The position numbers were made by a program, and so were the translations under genes. From positions 124,001 through 188,000 of the forward strand of contig JAWLDA010000002.1 of the NCBI GenBank assembly GCA_041686855.1: DNA of 64,000 bases, written 5' to 3'. Position 1 is the first letter of the stretch, and every line of letters starts with the position of its first letter. Source of the stretch: JAWLDA01 sp041686855 (lineage in GTDB: Bacteria; Bacillota; Limnochordia; DTU080; RSA5). This document shows, one piece after another, positions 50,963 to 60,651 of this stretch. The notes under the pieces were generated by a model that ran no database searches, was not told the origin of the DNA, and was given only the letters and a program-made list of their open reading frames with translations.

Positions 50963-51724
50963 TTACTCCCCCTTGGCAATTGGCGCCCCCAGCTCGGTCG
51001 CCAAGACATCCGCGAGGGCGCCGCGCACGGCTGCCACGAGCTGTTCAATCCCCTGCTCGGCCAAGTTCATCAAAGTGTACATCTCGTCCTTGATAAAGGG
51101 CCAGCCCTCGGCCGTGCCTTGCACTTCGATGATACTCCCGCGTTGTGTCATAACCAGGTTCATATCGACTTGTGCATTGGAGTCCTCTGCGTAGCACAAA
51201 TCCAGGAGGGCTCGTCCCTCCACAATACCGACACTGGTGGCCGCCACGATGTCCGATACCGGCAGTCGACTCCACTTGGTACTTGGGGCCAAGTGGCAAA
51301 GTGCGTCGATGAGCGCAACGTATGCGCCCGTAATCCCCGTCGTCCGAGTGCCTCCATCCGCCTGGATCACGTCGCAATCAATCCAAATCGTGCGCTCACC
51401 CAGCGCCGTCAGATCGACCACTGCCCTCAACGCGCGGCCGATGAGTCGCTGAATTTCATGAGTCCTCCCGCCTACCTTTCCCCGCGAGGACTCCCGCACC
51501 GTCCTCTCTTGAGTTGCCCGTGGGAGCATCGCATATTCGGCGGTGATCCACCCCTGTCCACTACCACGCAGCCAAGGCGGCACCCGCTCCTCAATCGAAG
51601 CGGCACACACGACCCGCGTCCCGCCCATCTCGATGAGGACTGAGCCCTCGGCGTGCGCTAAATAATTTCGTTCGATTCGAAGCGGGCGAAGCTCGTCCGC
51701 TCGACGTCCGTCAACTCGATCCAA
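50963..51724 (-). CDS. rph: Ribonuclease PH
   Basis: 253 residues. It trims tRNA 3' ends by phosphorolysis. The N-terminal RPLRIERNYLAHAEGSVLIE, the GRTHEIQRLIGRALRAVVDL segment and DCDVIQADGGTRTTGITGAY are all typical and intact. Translation starts at TTG (51724) with GAGGTG about seven bases upstream. Its neighbour is rdgB, and a tRNA cluster lies close downstream. Confidence 0.95.
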   Translation of the reverse strand: MDRVDGRRADELRPLRIERNYLAHAEGSVLIEMGGTRVVCAASIEERVPPWLRGSGQGWITAEYAMLPRATQERTVRESSRGKVGGRTHEIQRLIGRALRAVVDLTALGERTIWIDCDVIQADGGTRTTGITGAYVALIDALCHLAPSTKWSRLPVSDIVAATSVGIVEGRALLDLCYAEDSNAQVDMNLVMTQRGSIIEVQGTAEGWPFIKDEMYTLMNLAEQGIEQLVAAVRGALADVLATELGAPIAKGE

Positions 51725-51780
51725 ATGTTTGCACCTCGTCTTCAGTCAGGAGTGTTGGTTCGTATGGATCACTGATAGCC

Positions 51781-53202
51781 TCAGCGTTCGTTGCCGAGAG
51801 CGGAGGTGTGTGGCGACTCTTGCTCCGTAGCCGAGTGGACAGCTTTACGGAATCTCTCGCCTCGGACTTCAAAGTTGGGAAACATGTCGTAACTGGCGCA
51901 TCCTGGCGATAATAGCACCACCTCACCAGGTCGTGCCGTTCGACTCGCCAGACGCACCGCCTCCTCGAGTGTCTCGCAGTGAACGATTTGGGGACCTTCC
52001 CCGCGACGCTCCTTGGCCGCCTCCACCGCAGATTGAATGGCCCCAGCCGTCTCGCCGATCAACAGGAGCGTACGGCAACGCTCACTGACAACCTCGGCGA
52101 ACTCATCGAAGGGGAGTTGTTTATCGTAGCCGCCTGCAATGAGATGAACTGGGTGATCAAAGGCCATAAGCCCGGCCATCGCCCGACTTGGCGCCGTTGC
52201 AATCGAGTCGTTGTAGTACGCGACGCCCTTCGCCTCTCTCACCAACTCTAGTCGATGGGCCACACCGGTAAACGACGTGATCACTTCTCGCATTGTACCC
52301 GCGGTGGCGCCGAGGAACGACGCGATGCTGCAACTCGCCAGGACATTCTCCAGATTGTGCGCCCCAAGGAGTGGAATATCTGCGACACTGCACACGTCGG
52401 TGAGCGTCCGCCCTGAACTGCCGTCCTTGGCCAGAACAACGCGGCCTTCACTGATAAAGGCGCCGTTACTCACCTCGCGTGTGCGAGAGAACCACGTCAC
52501 TCGTGCCTGCGCCGCTCTTGCCATCTCCCGGGTGATGGGATTATCCCCGTTGAGGACCAACAAATCATCGGAGCTTTGGTAGCGAAAAATCTGCCGTTTG
52601 GCCTCGATGTACGCTTCCATACTGCCGTGCACATCGAGGTGGTTTGGAGAGACGTTGGTGACGACCGCGATCCGAGGGGATCTCGTGATAAGCTCGAGCT
52701 GAAAGCTGGACAATTCCAAGACCACCAGGGCGCTCTCCGAAAAATCCTCGACACGTTCGATTAACGGAGTGCCGATGTTGCCGCCGACGTACACTTTATG
52801 ACCGGCCGCCTCTAAGAGCTCTCCAGTCAAGGTGGTCGTCGTTGTCTTGCCGTTTGAACCGGTGATGCCGATGATCGGCGCGCGGCACAACTGCATGAGG
52901 AGATCGATCTCACTAGTGATCTGAACCCCTTTTTGACGCGCCGCCTGGATTTGCGGAAAATCCTTTTTCATCCCAGGGGTTAAAAAAACAGCGTCGGCTC
53001 GGTCCAGGTGATCCAAATACCGCTCACCGAGAACGAGCTGGACGCCGAGCGCCTCCAGCTCAACAAAGGAACGGCCTAACTCCTTTGCACTCTTTTGATC
53101 GCGCGCCGTAACGATCGCGCCTTTGCGAATCAGGTACCGAGTCAGCGCTAAGTTACTCTTTCCCAGGCCAACGACTGAGACCTCTTTACCCGCCCAATGC
53201 AT
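51781..53202 (-). CDS. murD: UDP-N-acetylmuramoylalanine-D-glutamate ligase
   Basis: About 473 residues. It adds D-glutamate to UDP-MurNAc-L-alanine in peptidoglycan synthesis. An N-terminal Rossmann domain (VSVVGLGKSNLALTRYL), the ATP-binding loop GITGSNGKTTTTTLTGELL, VVLELSSFQLE, the NVSPNHLDVHGSMEAYI helix and the C-terminal LIAGGYDKQLPFDEFA are intact. ATG 53202 has AAGGGTGA five bases upstream. It is outside the usual dcw cluster, with no mra or fts genes in the window. Confidence 0.95.
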   Translation of the reverse strand: MHWAGKEVSVVGLGKSNLALTRYLIRKGAIVTARDQKSAKELGRSFVELEALGVQLVLGERYLDHLDRADAVFLTPGMKKDFPQIQAARQKGVQITSEIDLLMQLCRAPIIGITGSNGKTTTTTLTGELLEAAGHKVYVGGNIGTPLIERVEDFSESALVVLELSSFQLELITRSPRIAVVTNVSPNHLDVHGSMEAYIEAKRQIFRYQSSDDLLVLNGDNPITREMARAAQARVTWFSRTREVSNGAFISEGRVVLAKDGSSGRTLTDVCSVADIPLLGAHNLENVLASCSIASFLGATAGTMREVITSFTGVAHRLELVREAKGVAYYNDSIATAPSRAMAGLMAFDHPVHLIAGGYDKQLPFDEFAEVVSERCRTLLLIGETAGAIQSAVEAAKERRGEGPQIVHCETLEEAVRLASRTARPGEVVLLSPGCASYDMFPNFEVRGERFRKAVHSATEQESPHTSALGNER

Positions 53203-53302
53203 TCGGTTCACCCTTCTACCAGACACCAATAGGCATTGATTACCCTTCTGCAGGAGGCATCATACGTTGGGGCCGGTTTGGGCTGTGCCTGTCCCCCTCC
53301 AG

Positions 53303-53821
53303 TTAGAGGCGGACGATCACTTCGTCACTGCGAACCAATGGCGATGAGAGGTCCATATGCCCTACTAAACTCTCAACGACCTGCCCCTCGATGAGCCACA
53401 TCACCTCTGACACCCCGGGGAGCTCGGTGAGCGTATTGACCACGGCATAGACGGTTGCGATCTCTCCGGCCGATCCGCCGGGATGCTCACGAACAACTGA
53501 ACGGTCGAAGTTGACCGTGACGCGCTCCCCGTTTTGCTCGACACCCAAAATCTTCGCTGTAGGCGTCAGAACTGGGGCTAGCCGCTTATCTCGAGGCCCG
53601 CGGGTGAGTTCTTCGACCAATCGCCTAGCGGTGATCTCCCCACTCGGTATCCACCGGACTTCGGGCGCAATGCCAAGCGCGTCAGGAGCACCGTAATAGA
53701 GGATGACCGGTTTGGCGGAATCATACCACTCGCGAGGTTGTTGCGAGCGGTCATCAAGAGCTGATGCGATCCACAGGGCACACAAAAGGACGGCCACTGT
53801 CGCCCTGCGCCACGCCTTCAT
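53303..53821 (-). CDS. GerMN-domain envelope protein
   Basis: About 172 residues: a signal or anchor segment (about 1-23, ATVAVLLCALWIASA) and one GerMN (sporulation/spore germination) domain, about 40-172, with VILYYGAPDALGIAPEVRW, LVEELTRGPRD and YAVVNTLTELPGVSEVMWLIEG. GerM in B. subtilis is a two-domain lipoprotein needed in engulfment; single-domain versions are often linked to cell-wall amidases, as here, where the amidase gene lies 30 bases upstream on the same strand. No lipobox is clear. Confidence 0.85.
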   Translation of the reverse strand: MKAWRRATVAVLLCALWIASALDDRSQQPREWYDSAKPVILYYGAPDALGIAPEVRWIPSGEITARRLVEELTRGPRDKRLAPVLTPTAKILGVEQNGERVTVNFDRSVVREHPGGSAGEIATVYAVVNTLTELPGVSEVMWLIEGQVVESLVGHMDLSSPLVRSDEVIVRL

Positions 53822-53851
53822 GAGTAAACGTCCCCTTCCCATCGAGCGATT

Positions 53852-56122
53852 CTATAAGGCGGCGGAGTGGGCGCCTAAAGGCGTCCACTTAGCCTTGGTC
53901 GCCGCAGAATCAACTGCACGATCTGTACCCGACTCTTCAGGCGACGGGTGGAAATACTTTAAAATGCCGTTAAAGATCCCCTCAGCCGCCCGCTGTCGGA
54001 ACCACTCTTGCTCCAAGAGTTCCTCATCCTCAGCATTGGTTACAAAAGCGACTTCTACTAAGATCGCCGGCATCTTCGCCCGATTGAGAACAATATACCC
54101 CGGATTAGGCCGAACGCCTCGATCGCGGGTGCCGACAGCAGAGATAAGACTTTGGTGCACGGCCTGGCCGAGGCGAAACGAATCCGCTTCTCCGACTTGA
54201 ACATACGTCTCAGTCCCGCTCGCGGTGGGTCCTTCAGCATGAGACGCGTTGTGATGAACGCTAACAAAGATGTCCGCAGGAAACTCGTTCGCCAGGTCAG
54301 CGCGCCCCCACAAATCCACATACCTGTCGTCGGCCCGAGTCATGCGCACGGTACCGTCCGCTCCCTCTACCAACTGCTGTACACGCCGGGCGACGTCCAT
54401 ATTGAGCACACTCTCGGTCATCGACAACGTCTGAGAAATGGCACCCGGATCATGACCGCCGTGCCCTGCATCGATGGCAACCCGGCTGCCCCCCAACGTC
54501 GGCTGCTGCAACGCCACGACCGTCCGATCCCCGTCGCGATAGATGCGGTGTTGGACGTAGTAACGCAGGTCGGCGACAATGCGCACGGTCTCTTTGTCAA
54601 ACTGGGATGTGCGGAGGCGGTAAACCGGGCCGGCTTCGATAAACGCTTCGGGAACGGGCGCTTCCAACACCGTGTCCGGAATGTCAATGGCTATCCGGTC
54701 CGGGCCCGTGAGTTGCTTCACGGAGAGTGTACGCTCCGGGTCTACGAGGAGTCCGATCTGCAACTCACGCTCATTAATCTTGCGATACGCAAGGAGCGAG
54801 TCGGGCTCTCCGTAATCTAAAACCAACTGCGAGCTTCCCTCCCGCGCGTTGAGTGGCGTCGCTTCACGTAAATCGAGAACTACACGCGTCACGTCGGGAT
54901 TGAACTGAGCCGCTCGCACCGTCGAGACCGGCCCTTGCGGGACGCCGATCTGTATGGCGCCGCCGATGAGCGTCGTACTTGGAAGGTCAATTACGACCCG
55001 CTCAGGATCGTGCAGGTGCATGACGTCGTGCGGAGTCCGGCCGTCGACATCAAAGATGATCTGACCACCGCGTTCGTTGGCGTCAACGAGAATCTCGCTC
55101 AACGGCCGCTGCAAGAGAAGCGTCACTTGATCTGCACTCGTCTGCTCCACGCGATGGCCGACTCCGACCCGTAAGTCAAAGACCATCCTAAGGTGATCCC
55201 CTTCCGGACGCGCACGAATCTGTTCGACGAGATCGGTCTCTACCGCCAGGGGTTTATACTCGCGTCCTTGGACACCGTAGAAGTCTACCAACAACCGGTA
55301 CGGCTCCACGATCAAAGCGCTTTCAACCTGCAACGTGCCTTTTGTCGCCTTAAAGGTGTAACGCTCTACACCCGCCTGTTGTCTATACGTGACGCGAATG
55401 CCTGTGTCCGCAAACACCTCACGCCACATTCCAACTTGCGTCTCTTGAGGAAACCGCGGAGCGGCGAACGGGAGTGGCACGGGAACGACGCTATTGGCGC
55501 CTAAGGGCACGAGGTACGCCTCGCCCGCTGATTGAACCAGTCCGGCCAGCGTCGCCATTGGACCGCCCACTTCAGACGCGGATTCCGTCGGCTCAACTTG
55601 AGAAGGAGGTAACTCGGCGGGAGTACTCGCTGCTGATCCCATGACCTCAGTCGCGGGCCCTGTCGGCCCCATTCCTAGACCGGTCAATGAGCTCAGCGTC
55701 GACCACTCACTCAAGGTGAGGACTCTGCGGCTCGCGTCCCAACTCACGCGGAGCCTCATGATGTCAGCGAGGAATCGGAGTGGAATATACAACTCGCCCT
55801 CAAGGGAGACGGGGGCAATCGCCAGCTCTTTGACCGCTGCCGCCGTCTCTACCTTGTTGACACCGGAGCGGACCCACGCTTCCTTGCCTAGGTATCGGAT
55901 CACATGACGTTCGCCCACTTCACTCACTTCGGCGCCAAGTTCAGCAGCTAGCTGAATAGGCACTGCGAATCCACCTTCTGCCAAAATAGGGGTGTAACGG
56001 TGCGAGAGTGAGACACCGCCCGCAATCAATTCGATGCCTGACGCATGTGCAAGACGGACGGGAGCCAAGCAACCCATGAGGAGAATGAGCATAACTATGT
56101 AACGAACGCCCCGTCTTGCCAT
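53852..56122 (-). CDS. N-acetylmuramoyl-L-alanine amidase with AMIN domains
   Basis: 756 residues. A signal peptide covers about 1-27. Residues 35-140 resemble the copper amine oxidase N-terminal-like (stalk) domain seen in Bacillota surface proteins (GELYIPLRFLADIMRL). Then come two or three AMIN-type beta domains (about 230-510) that target the enzyme to the wall or outer layers. The catalytic Amidase_3 domain (about 545-725) has zinc ligands in IDAGHGGHDPGA, an ESVLNMDVA glutamate and VSVHHNASH, and the catalytic glutamate in AILVEVAFVTN. It cuts the bond between MurNAc and the stem peptide, as CwlD and LytC do. The last 30 residues are unlike the family. Confidence 0.9.
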   Translation of the reverse strand: MARRGVRYIVMLILLMGCLAPVRLAHASGIELIAGGVSLSHRYTPILAEGGFAVPIQLAAELGAEVSEVGERHVIRYLGKEAWVRSGVNKVETAAAVKELAIAPVSLEGELYIPLRFLADIMRLRVSWDASRRVLTLSEWSTLSSLTGLGMGPTGPATEVMGSAASTPAELPPSQVEPTESASEVGGPMATLAGLVQSAGEAYLVPLGANSVVPVPLPFAAPRFPQETQVGMWREVFADTGIRVTYRQQAGVERYTFKATKGTLQVESALIVEPYRLLVDFYGVQGREYKPLAVETDLVEQIRARPEGDHLRMVFDLRVGVGHRVEQTSADQVTLLLQRPLSEILVDANERGGQIIFDVDGRTPHDVMHLHDPERVVIDLPSTTLIGGAIQIGVPQGPVSTVRAAQFNPDVTRVVLDLREATPLNAREGSSQLVLDYGEPDSLLAYRKINERELQIGLLVDPERTLSVKQLTGPDRIAIDIPDTVLEAPVPEAFIEAGPVYRLRTSQFDKETVRIVADLRYYVQHRIYRDGDRTVVALQQPTLGGSRVAIDAGHGGHDPGAISQTLSMTESVLNMDVARRVQQLVEGADGTVRMTRADDRYVDLWGRADLANEFPADIFVSVHHNASHAEGPTASGTETYVQVGEADSFRLGQAVHQSLISAVGTRDRGVRPNPGYIVLNRAKMPAILVEVAFVTNAEDEELLEQEWFRQRAAEGIFNGILKYFHPSPEESGTDRAVDSAATKAKWTPLGAHSAAL

Positions 56123-56206
56123 AATCCGCCTCCTTGCGGGTAAGAGAAGAGTTGCATGTGCTCATGCTCATTCTCGAAAACGTCGCATTTTCCCGCTTGA
56201 CGGAGG

Positions 56207-56226
56207 GATTTTTTCGAAGAAATCCT
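56207..56226. repeat. Small inverted repeat in divergent promoter region
   Basis: GGATTT and AAATCC flank a short AT-rich centre between the divergent amidase and carboxypeptidase-regulatory-like genes, next to TTGACG. It could be an operator; there is no further evidence. Confidence 0.25.
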
Positions 56227-56269
56227 ACACGAGAGTGCTCAGGAGAGAACCTTGGAGGAATGAGGCCCC

Positions 56270-57112
56270 ATGTACAACGCGACACCCCGGAGACGTACTG
56301 GGTTGACCGCAGCGCTTATCGTGGGCCTCATCGTCACGGCTATTCTCAATCTCCTCGCTCATTTCGTCCGCGAAGATGGGAGTTCTGCAACGGCGCAAGA
56401 CGCCCGCCTCATGGCAACGACGATCGAAGCGGCGCGCCTCCCGGCGCCTCCCCGCGGTAACGTAAGCGGAACCGTACACGACATCTTTGGCGATCCCATT
56501 CCCCATGCGCAGGTACAATTCGGGGAACGGATTACTCGAGCGGATGAACGAGGCTCTTACCGCCTCGATGGGTTGCCGGTCGGCAGCCACGATGTACGTG
56601 TCGCGGCCGATCAGCATCAACCGCGCGCATTTCGCTACTCCGTTTATGAGGGGGAGAGTTCACCACGGATCAAGTACGATTCCGGACTCTGGCCAGAATC
56701 CTTCGCCATCGACTTTCACATCTTTCATCCGCCGAGTCGCCCCGACCCGCTGTACGGACTCATTGGTCTCGCCAATCCCGAGAATGGACCGATATACGTC
56801 ACCTCTATGAAGGTGGTGACTCGGGATGGCAGTGTCGTTCAAGATTTCATGGAAGACGTTGAGGGCATTCAGCGCTTTGTCTTCACGTATGGTTCGACTC
56901 GACTCTCTCTCGAACCCAGCCCCGCCATTGTGATCCCCGCCCGCGGCGCCGTAACCCATATTGAAATGCAGCCCTTTCCTCCCGACAGCGATCAGTACTC
57001 CCTTGTGGTCACGTACTCCACTCGGAGCGAATATAGGGCGCAAAACGAGAAGCGGGCCGAAAAAGTCGCCGCCCCGAGCGTCGAGGAAGACTACAACCCT
57101 CACTCGCCCTAA
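56270..57112 (+). CDS. Membrane-anchored protein with carboxypeptidase regulatory-like domain
   Basis: 280 residues. One N-terminal membrane helix (about 11-30, LTAALIVGLIVTAILNLLAHF) anchors an extracellular part. Residues about 62-110 form a CarboxypepD_reg-like beta sandwich (GNVSGTVHDIFGDPIPHAQVQFG, GSYRLDGLPVGSHDVRV). The remainder (about 120-260) is beta-rich and unrecognised. It is convergent with the surface protein of the ABC-2 cluster. GGAGG lies 11 bases before the ATG. Confidence 0.7.
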   Translation: MYNATPRRRTGLTAALIVGLIVTAILNLLAHFVREDGSSATAQDARLMATTIEAARLPAPPRGNVSGTVHDIFGDPIPHAQVQFGERITRADERGSYRLDGLPVGSHDVRVAADQHQPRAFRYSVYEGESSPRIKYDSGLWPESFAIDFHIFHPPSRPDPLYGLIGLANPENGPIYVTSMKVVTRDGSVVQDFMEDVEGIQRFVFTYGSTRLSLEPSPAIVIPARGAVTHIEMQPFPPDSDQYSLVVTYSTRSEYRAQNEKRAEKVAAPSVEEDYNPHSP

Positions 57113-57167
57113 GCGCCCGACTCTTTCGACCCGCTTCCGTCACCGCCTTATCGACGGTTCACTTACG

Positions 57168-58676
57168 TCACTCGTCGCCCGAACTGCTGTCTTTGCGCCG
57201 CTTCGACCGCCGCCAGCCAAAGATGATCGCTCCGACACCCAGCGGGATAAGCGAGATGCCAAAGAGCGAACCGCCGGGCTGCTCCAACGCCCGCACGGAC
57301 CTGGTACTTCCTGCAAGCACGTTGCCGTTGGCGTCAACAAAGCGCAGCTCGTAATCGGCATCGTCCTGCATTACAACGCGGTACCCTTCAAAGGTGGGTG
57401 CACGCCCTTCATGGGTAGGATCGTTCTCGGGATCGAAACGTACAATCTCGTACCCCAGTGCGTATCCCGTCGATTGTTTGACGTAATAAGGCTGTTGCCT
57501 GATCTCCTGAACCACTTGGCCGTCCTTTAACACCTGCAGTGTCGCATCTGCGACGGGATCAAATTGCACCCAAGTCCAGGCGCTGCGTGTACCGGCGCCT
57601 TCGAGTGGTTTGTGCAGGTTGGTCATCTTGGCGTACTTGAACAGGTTAAACTCCTGGGCGTTGTACGGCAAGATGTAAAAGACGCGCGTGCCATCGAGAT
57701 AGAAGACGTCGCTCGCATCGTTGGATTGGAAGCGGCGCGTCCACTTGTGCTCGGGGATCACCCCAAGGCCCACCCCGGTGCGGCGTGGTTTAAACACCTC
57801 GAGCGTACGCTCGCTATCAGGCACGACGTTGCCGTCCTCGCCAATCACTTTCACCGTGTACCGACCAGCGGGTAGATTCACAGCGAAAGCCTGGCGCGGC
57901 TGGTACGCAAAGTCCTGCGGAGGCTGGGGCTGCGTCGGTGGCTGCGGGATCTCATCGGGATCTTTAGGCTGCCCGGTGTCACGCACCTCACGCAAGATCC
58001 GGTCCATCGTTTGCTGCCACTGGCGCTGATCATCGTAGTAGCGCGTCAGCGAGTCGTAATACGCGTCGATGCGGCTTTGATAATCATCGTACGCCCGCAC
58101 GGCCTCCTCACCGAGATTGAGCAACTGGGGACCACCGTACCCTTGCGGATAGTAGTAACCGTAGTCAACCCGCTCTAGTGTCTCGATCACCTGACCGTTC
58201 TGCTCGATTTGGAGTCTACCGGGCACCTCTTCGCGCATTTCGAACCAGTTGGCCATGTACTCACTCGTGATCGGCCAGTAGTACACTTCGGTCCGTTGCG
58301 CATTCACGATGGAGTGTGAGCCTTCCATCAAGAAAATCGTGTCGACGTTCTTAGGGGCGAACGTTCCGCCAAAGGCACTCCCAGTCCAGGGTGACAAAGA
58401 GTAGACGAACATCTCCTCCCGCACCGGCGTCCCTTGGCTTAACTGCTCTTCGCTCGCCTGAGTCGCCGCTTGGGCCGGGTCGGGCACCGCCTCGATAGCC
58501 TGACGCGCAGCTCCGGCGGCCTCTTCGACGGACCGACGCACCTCTTCGCGTTGGGCGTCTTCGTCGGTCGTCTCCCCGCTCTCCTGCGCCGCTGCGCCAA
58601 GTGATAGTACGAGCGTTAACAGCGTCACAACAATCGCAGCCACACTGCGATCAAACGGCAGTCTGAAAAGACGCAT
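57168..58676 (-). CDS. Surface protein encoded with ABC-2 exporter
   Basis: 502 residues. A signal peptide spans about 1-31 (IVVTLLTLVLSLGAAAQ), and a C-terminal membrane helix (about 473-490) is followed by a basic tail (RRSKRRKDSSSGDE), so the bulk lies outside the cell, held from the C-terminus; there is no LPXTG. Between them are an acidic/alanine-rich segment, a Tyr/Gln-rich region (about 170-245, e.g. YDDYQSRIDAYYDSLTRYYDD) and beta-rich parts. No family recognised. Its start overlaps the permease stop by one base, so it belongs to the ATPase-permease operon and may be its extracellular partner. Confidence 0.65.
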   Translation of the reverse strand: MRLFRLPFDRSVAAIVVTLLTLVLSLGAAAQESGETTDEDAQREEVRRSVEEAAGAARQAIEAVPDPAQAATQASEEQLSQGTPVREEMFVYSLSPWTGSAFGGTFAPKNVDTIFLMEGSHSIVNAQRTEVYYWPITSEYMANWFEMREEVPGRLQIEQNGQVIETLERVDYGYYYPQGYGGPQLLNLGEEAVRAYDDYQSRIDAYYDSLTRYYDDQRQWQQTMDRILREVRDTGQPKDPDEIPQPPTQPQPPQDFAYQPRQAFAVNLPAGRYTVKVIGEDGNVVPDSERTLEVFKPRRTGVGLGVIPEHKWTRRFQSNDASDVFYLDGTRVFYILPYNAQEFNLFKYAKMTNLHKPLEGAGTRSAWTWVQFDPVADATLQVLKDGQVVQEIRQQPYYVKQSTGYALGYEIVRFDPENDPTHEGRAPTFEGYRVVMQDDADYELRFVDANGNVLAGSTRSVRALEQPGGSLFGISLIPLGVGAIIFGWRRSKRRKDSSSGDE

Positions 58677-59506
58677 TAGCGCCGTACCCCCTTTTTCTTA
58701 AAGATCGCCACGCTGAGCGAGAACAGAATTCCCGTGTACACCACCGATGAAAAGAGGCTCAACGCGTATTGGCCGAAGTCTTTCATAAAGACGGCCGTCA
58801 TCCCTCGGCTAAAGTACGAGAGTGGAGAGATCCATTGCATGACGGAGTTCATGTTGTCGATGATCACCCGCACGTACACCAACAATGGTGTCATGCTCTC
58901 TCCCGGCAGGCTCATCACGATGGTGTGAGCGACCGAGAAACCCAGAAAGAATAAGACCAGAGCCAAAAAGGCAATGACTGAGGCCATCATCCGGCGCGTG
59001 ATCACCGATAAGAAGATGCCGAAGCTCACCATACACGAGGTGAGAAAGAGCGATAACACCAAGAAACCGACGAAATCGGCTGTAAAACCTAAGTTGGTGA
59101 TGAGCGAAATCACGTAGAAATTGACGATGGCAAAAGCGAGCACCACGACAAAGGCCAAAAGTTGATGAAAAAATTTGGCCATCAAATAGGAGATCGTATC
59201 GACAGGCCCATAAAAGAGCACCTCGAGCGTCCCCTGGTCGCGGTCCCGTGAGACCGAGAGCGCTGAACAGAGTCCCAAATAGGTGGCCGCAAGGCCTACC
59301 GAGAAAAAGAAAGGCTCGGTAATGGGATTTTGCAGTGCCAGCACGCCCGCATCCAATGCGCTACGGATTGAGCTGTTGACAAAGAAGTATCCCGATGCCA
59401 AGAAGATGACAGCCAGCGCAGCGTACAACCCCACGCCATACAAGGTCGAGCGGAGTTCGCGCTTTGCCGCCACTCTTACTGCATGGGCGCGAAATGAGAT
59501 GCTCAT
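58676..59506 (-). CDS. ABC-2 type transporter permease
   Basis: 276 residues with six membrane helices, of the ABC-2/NosY-GldF type: RAHAVRVAAKRELRSTLYGVG amphipathic start, SVSRDRDQGTLEVLFYGPV coupling region (about 84-102), and a conserved WISPLSYFSRGM segment near the end. It forms the channel for the ATPase encoded directly upstream, whose stop overlaps this start (ATGA). The cargo is unknown; GldF- and Nos-type systems serve surface-protein machineries, which fits the surface protein downstream. Confidence 0.88.
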   Translation of the reverse strand: MSISFRAHAVRVAAKRELRSTLYGVGLYAALAVIFLASGYFFVNSSIRSALDAGVLALQNPITEPFFFSVGLAATYLGLCSALSVSRDRDQGTLEVLFYGPVDTISYLMAKFFHQLLAFVVVLAFAIVNFYVISLITNLGFTADFVGFLVLSLFLTSCMVSFGIFLSVITRRMMASVIAFLALVLFFLGFSVAHTIVMSLPGESMTPLLVYVRVIIDNMNSVMQWISPLSYFSRGMTAVFMKDFGQYALSLFSSVVYTGILFSLSVAIFKKKGVRR

Positions 59507-60450
59507 GCTGCAGGCCCCTCCTTCGTCAGAAGCGACAGGTTCTTCTCCGTGATGGTCACAAAGGCTTCCTCGAGGCTCATCTCGTGACGCCTAAGGTCGA
59601 TCACTACACCGCCAGCCTGCGTGATCGCCGACGACAACTGTCCGCGGTAATCCTTGTCGGCCGCCGTCTTGAGCATGAGTTGGTTGTGGGTCACATCGAG
59701 AGAGACGACGAACGGCAACGACTTAAGCGACTTGAGGATGGTGTCAGTAGCCTCTTCGAGCTCAACAAAGAGCTGGACTTCATCCATCAAACGCCGCTTC
59801 AATTCGGACATCGAGTCCTCCGCGAGGAGCTGACCGCGGTTCATGATGCCGACCCTGTGACACGTGCGTTCGATCTCAGAAAGGATGTGCGAGGAGATAA
59901 ACATCGTCTTACCCTTGCGATTCTCCTCCATCAATATGTCACGAACTTCTTTAATCCCGTACGGATCGAGCGACGAGACAGGCTCGTCCAGGATCAAAAC
60001 GTCAGGATCGTGTAGGAGCGCCCGAGCGAGTCCGAGCTTCTGCTTCATCCCTTTGGAGTAACCCTTGAGAAGCTCGTTCTTCCGCTTGGCGAGATTCACC
60101 AATCCCATAACTTCGTCGATGCGACGCTCCACATTCTCAACTTTGTACAACTCGCCAAAGAACTTGAGGTACTCCTTGGCGGTCAAGTCTTCGTAGAAGT
60201 ACTGGTTCTCCGAGAGCACGCCAATGCGGCGCTTGATGTTGAAGTAATCATTATCAAGGCTCTCTCCAAACAACTGAACGCTGCCTTCGGTAGGTTTGAG
60301 AATGCCGAGCAACATCATGATGGTCGTCGTCTTACCCGCCCCGTTGGGTCCAAGGAAGCCGTATATTTCTCCCTTTTCGACCCGGAGACTGAGGTTAGAT
60401 ACTGCGGTGAAGTCGCCGTACCGCTTTGTCAGGTCTTTTGTCTCGATCAT
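59503..60450 (-). CDS. ABC transporter ATP-binding protein
   Basis: 315 residues. An ABC-2-type ATPase: Walker A GPNGAGKTTTIMMLLG near residue 40, signature YSKGMKQKLGLARALLHDPD, Walker B LILDEPVSSLDP, H-loop FISSHILSEIE, plus a C-terminal extension (about 215-315) that often regulates. It pairs with the permease directly downstream by a four-base overlap. It heads a three-gene operon with the surface protein at 57168-58676. Confidence 0.9.
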   Translation of the reverse strand: MIETKDLTKRYGDFTAVSNLSLRVEKGEIYGFLGPNGAGKTTTIMMLLGILKPTEGSVQLFGESLDNDYFNIKRRIGVLSENQYFYEDLTAKEYLKFFGELYKVENVERRIDEVMGLVNLAKRKNELLKGYSKGMKQKLGLARALLHDPDVLILDEPVSSLDPYGIKEVRDILMEENRKGKTMFISSHILSEIERTCHRVGIMNRGQLLAEDSMSELKRRLMDEVQLFVELEEATDTILKSLKSLPFVVSLDVTHNQLMLKTAADKDYRGQLSSAITQAGGVVIDLRRHEMSLEEAFVTITEKNLSLLTKEGPAA

Positions 60451-60586
60451 CTGGACACTCCACGCCTCCTTACTTCGACAGTGAAACTCTTAACGAGTAA
60501 TGATTCACAACATTTCCGGAGTTCCCTGCTGGAAATCGGCCACTCCCTTTCCAGGTCCCTATTGGAAAACCAAAGATATTACCGAA

Positions 60587-60620
60587 AACAAAAAAAGAGA
60601 CCTTGCCTGCGCTAGGTCCC
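60587..60620 (-). terminator. Terminator of tmRNA
   Basis: GGGACCT (60620-60614) pairs with AGGTCTC (60603-60597), one pair being G-U, followed on the minus strand by TTTTTTTGTTTTC. It lies about 30 bases after the tmRNA 3' end. Confidence 0.85.
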
Positions 60621-60651
60621 TTTCGCCGCCTAAACAAGTTGCCCCTTTAAA

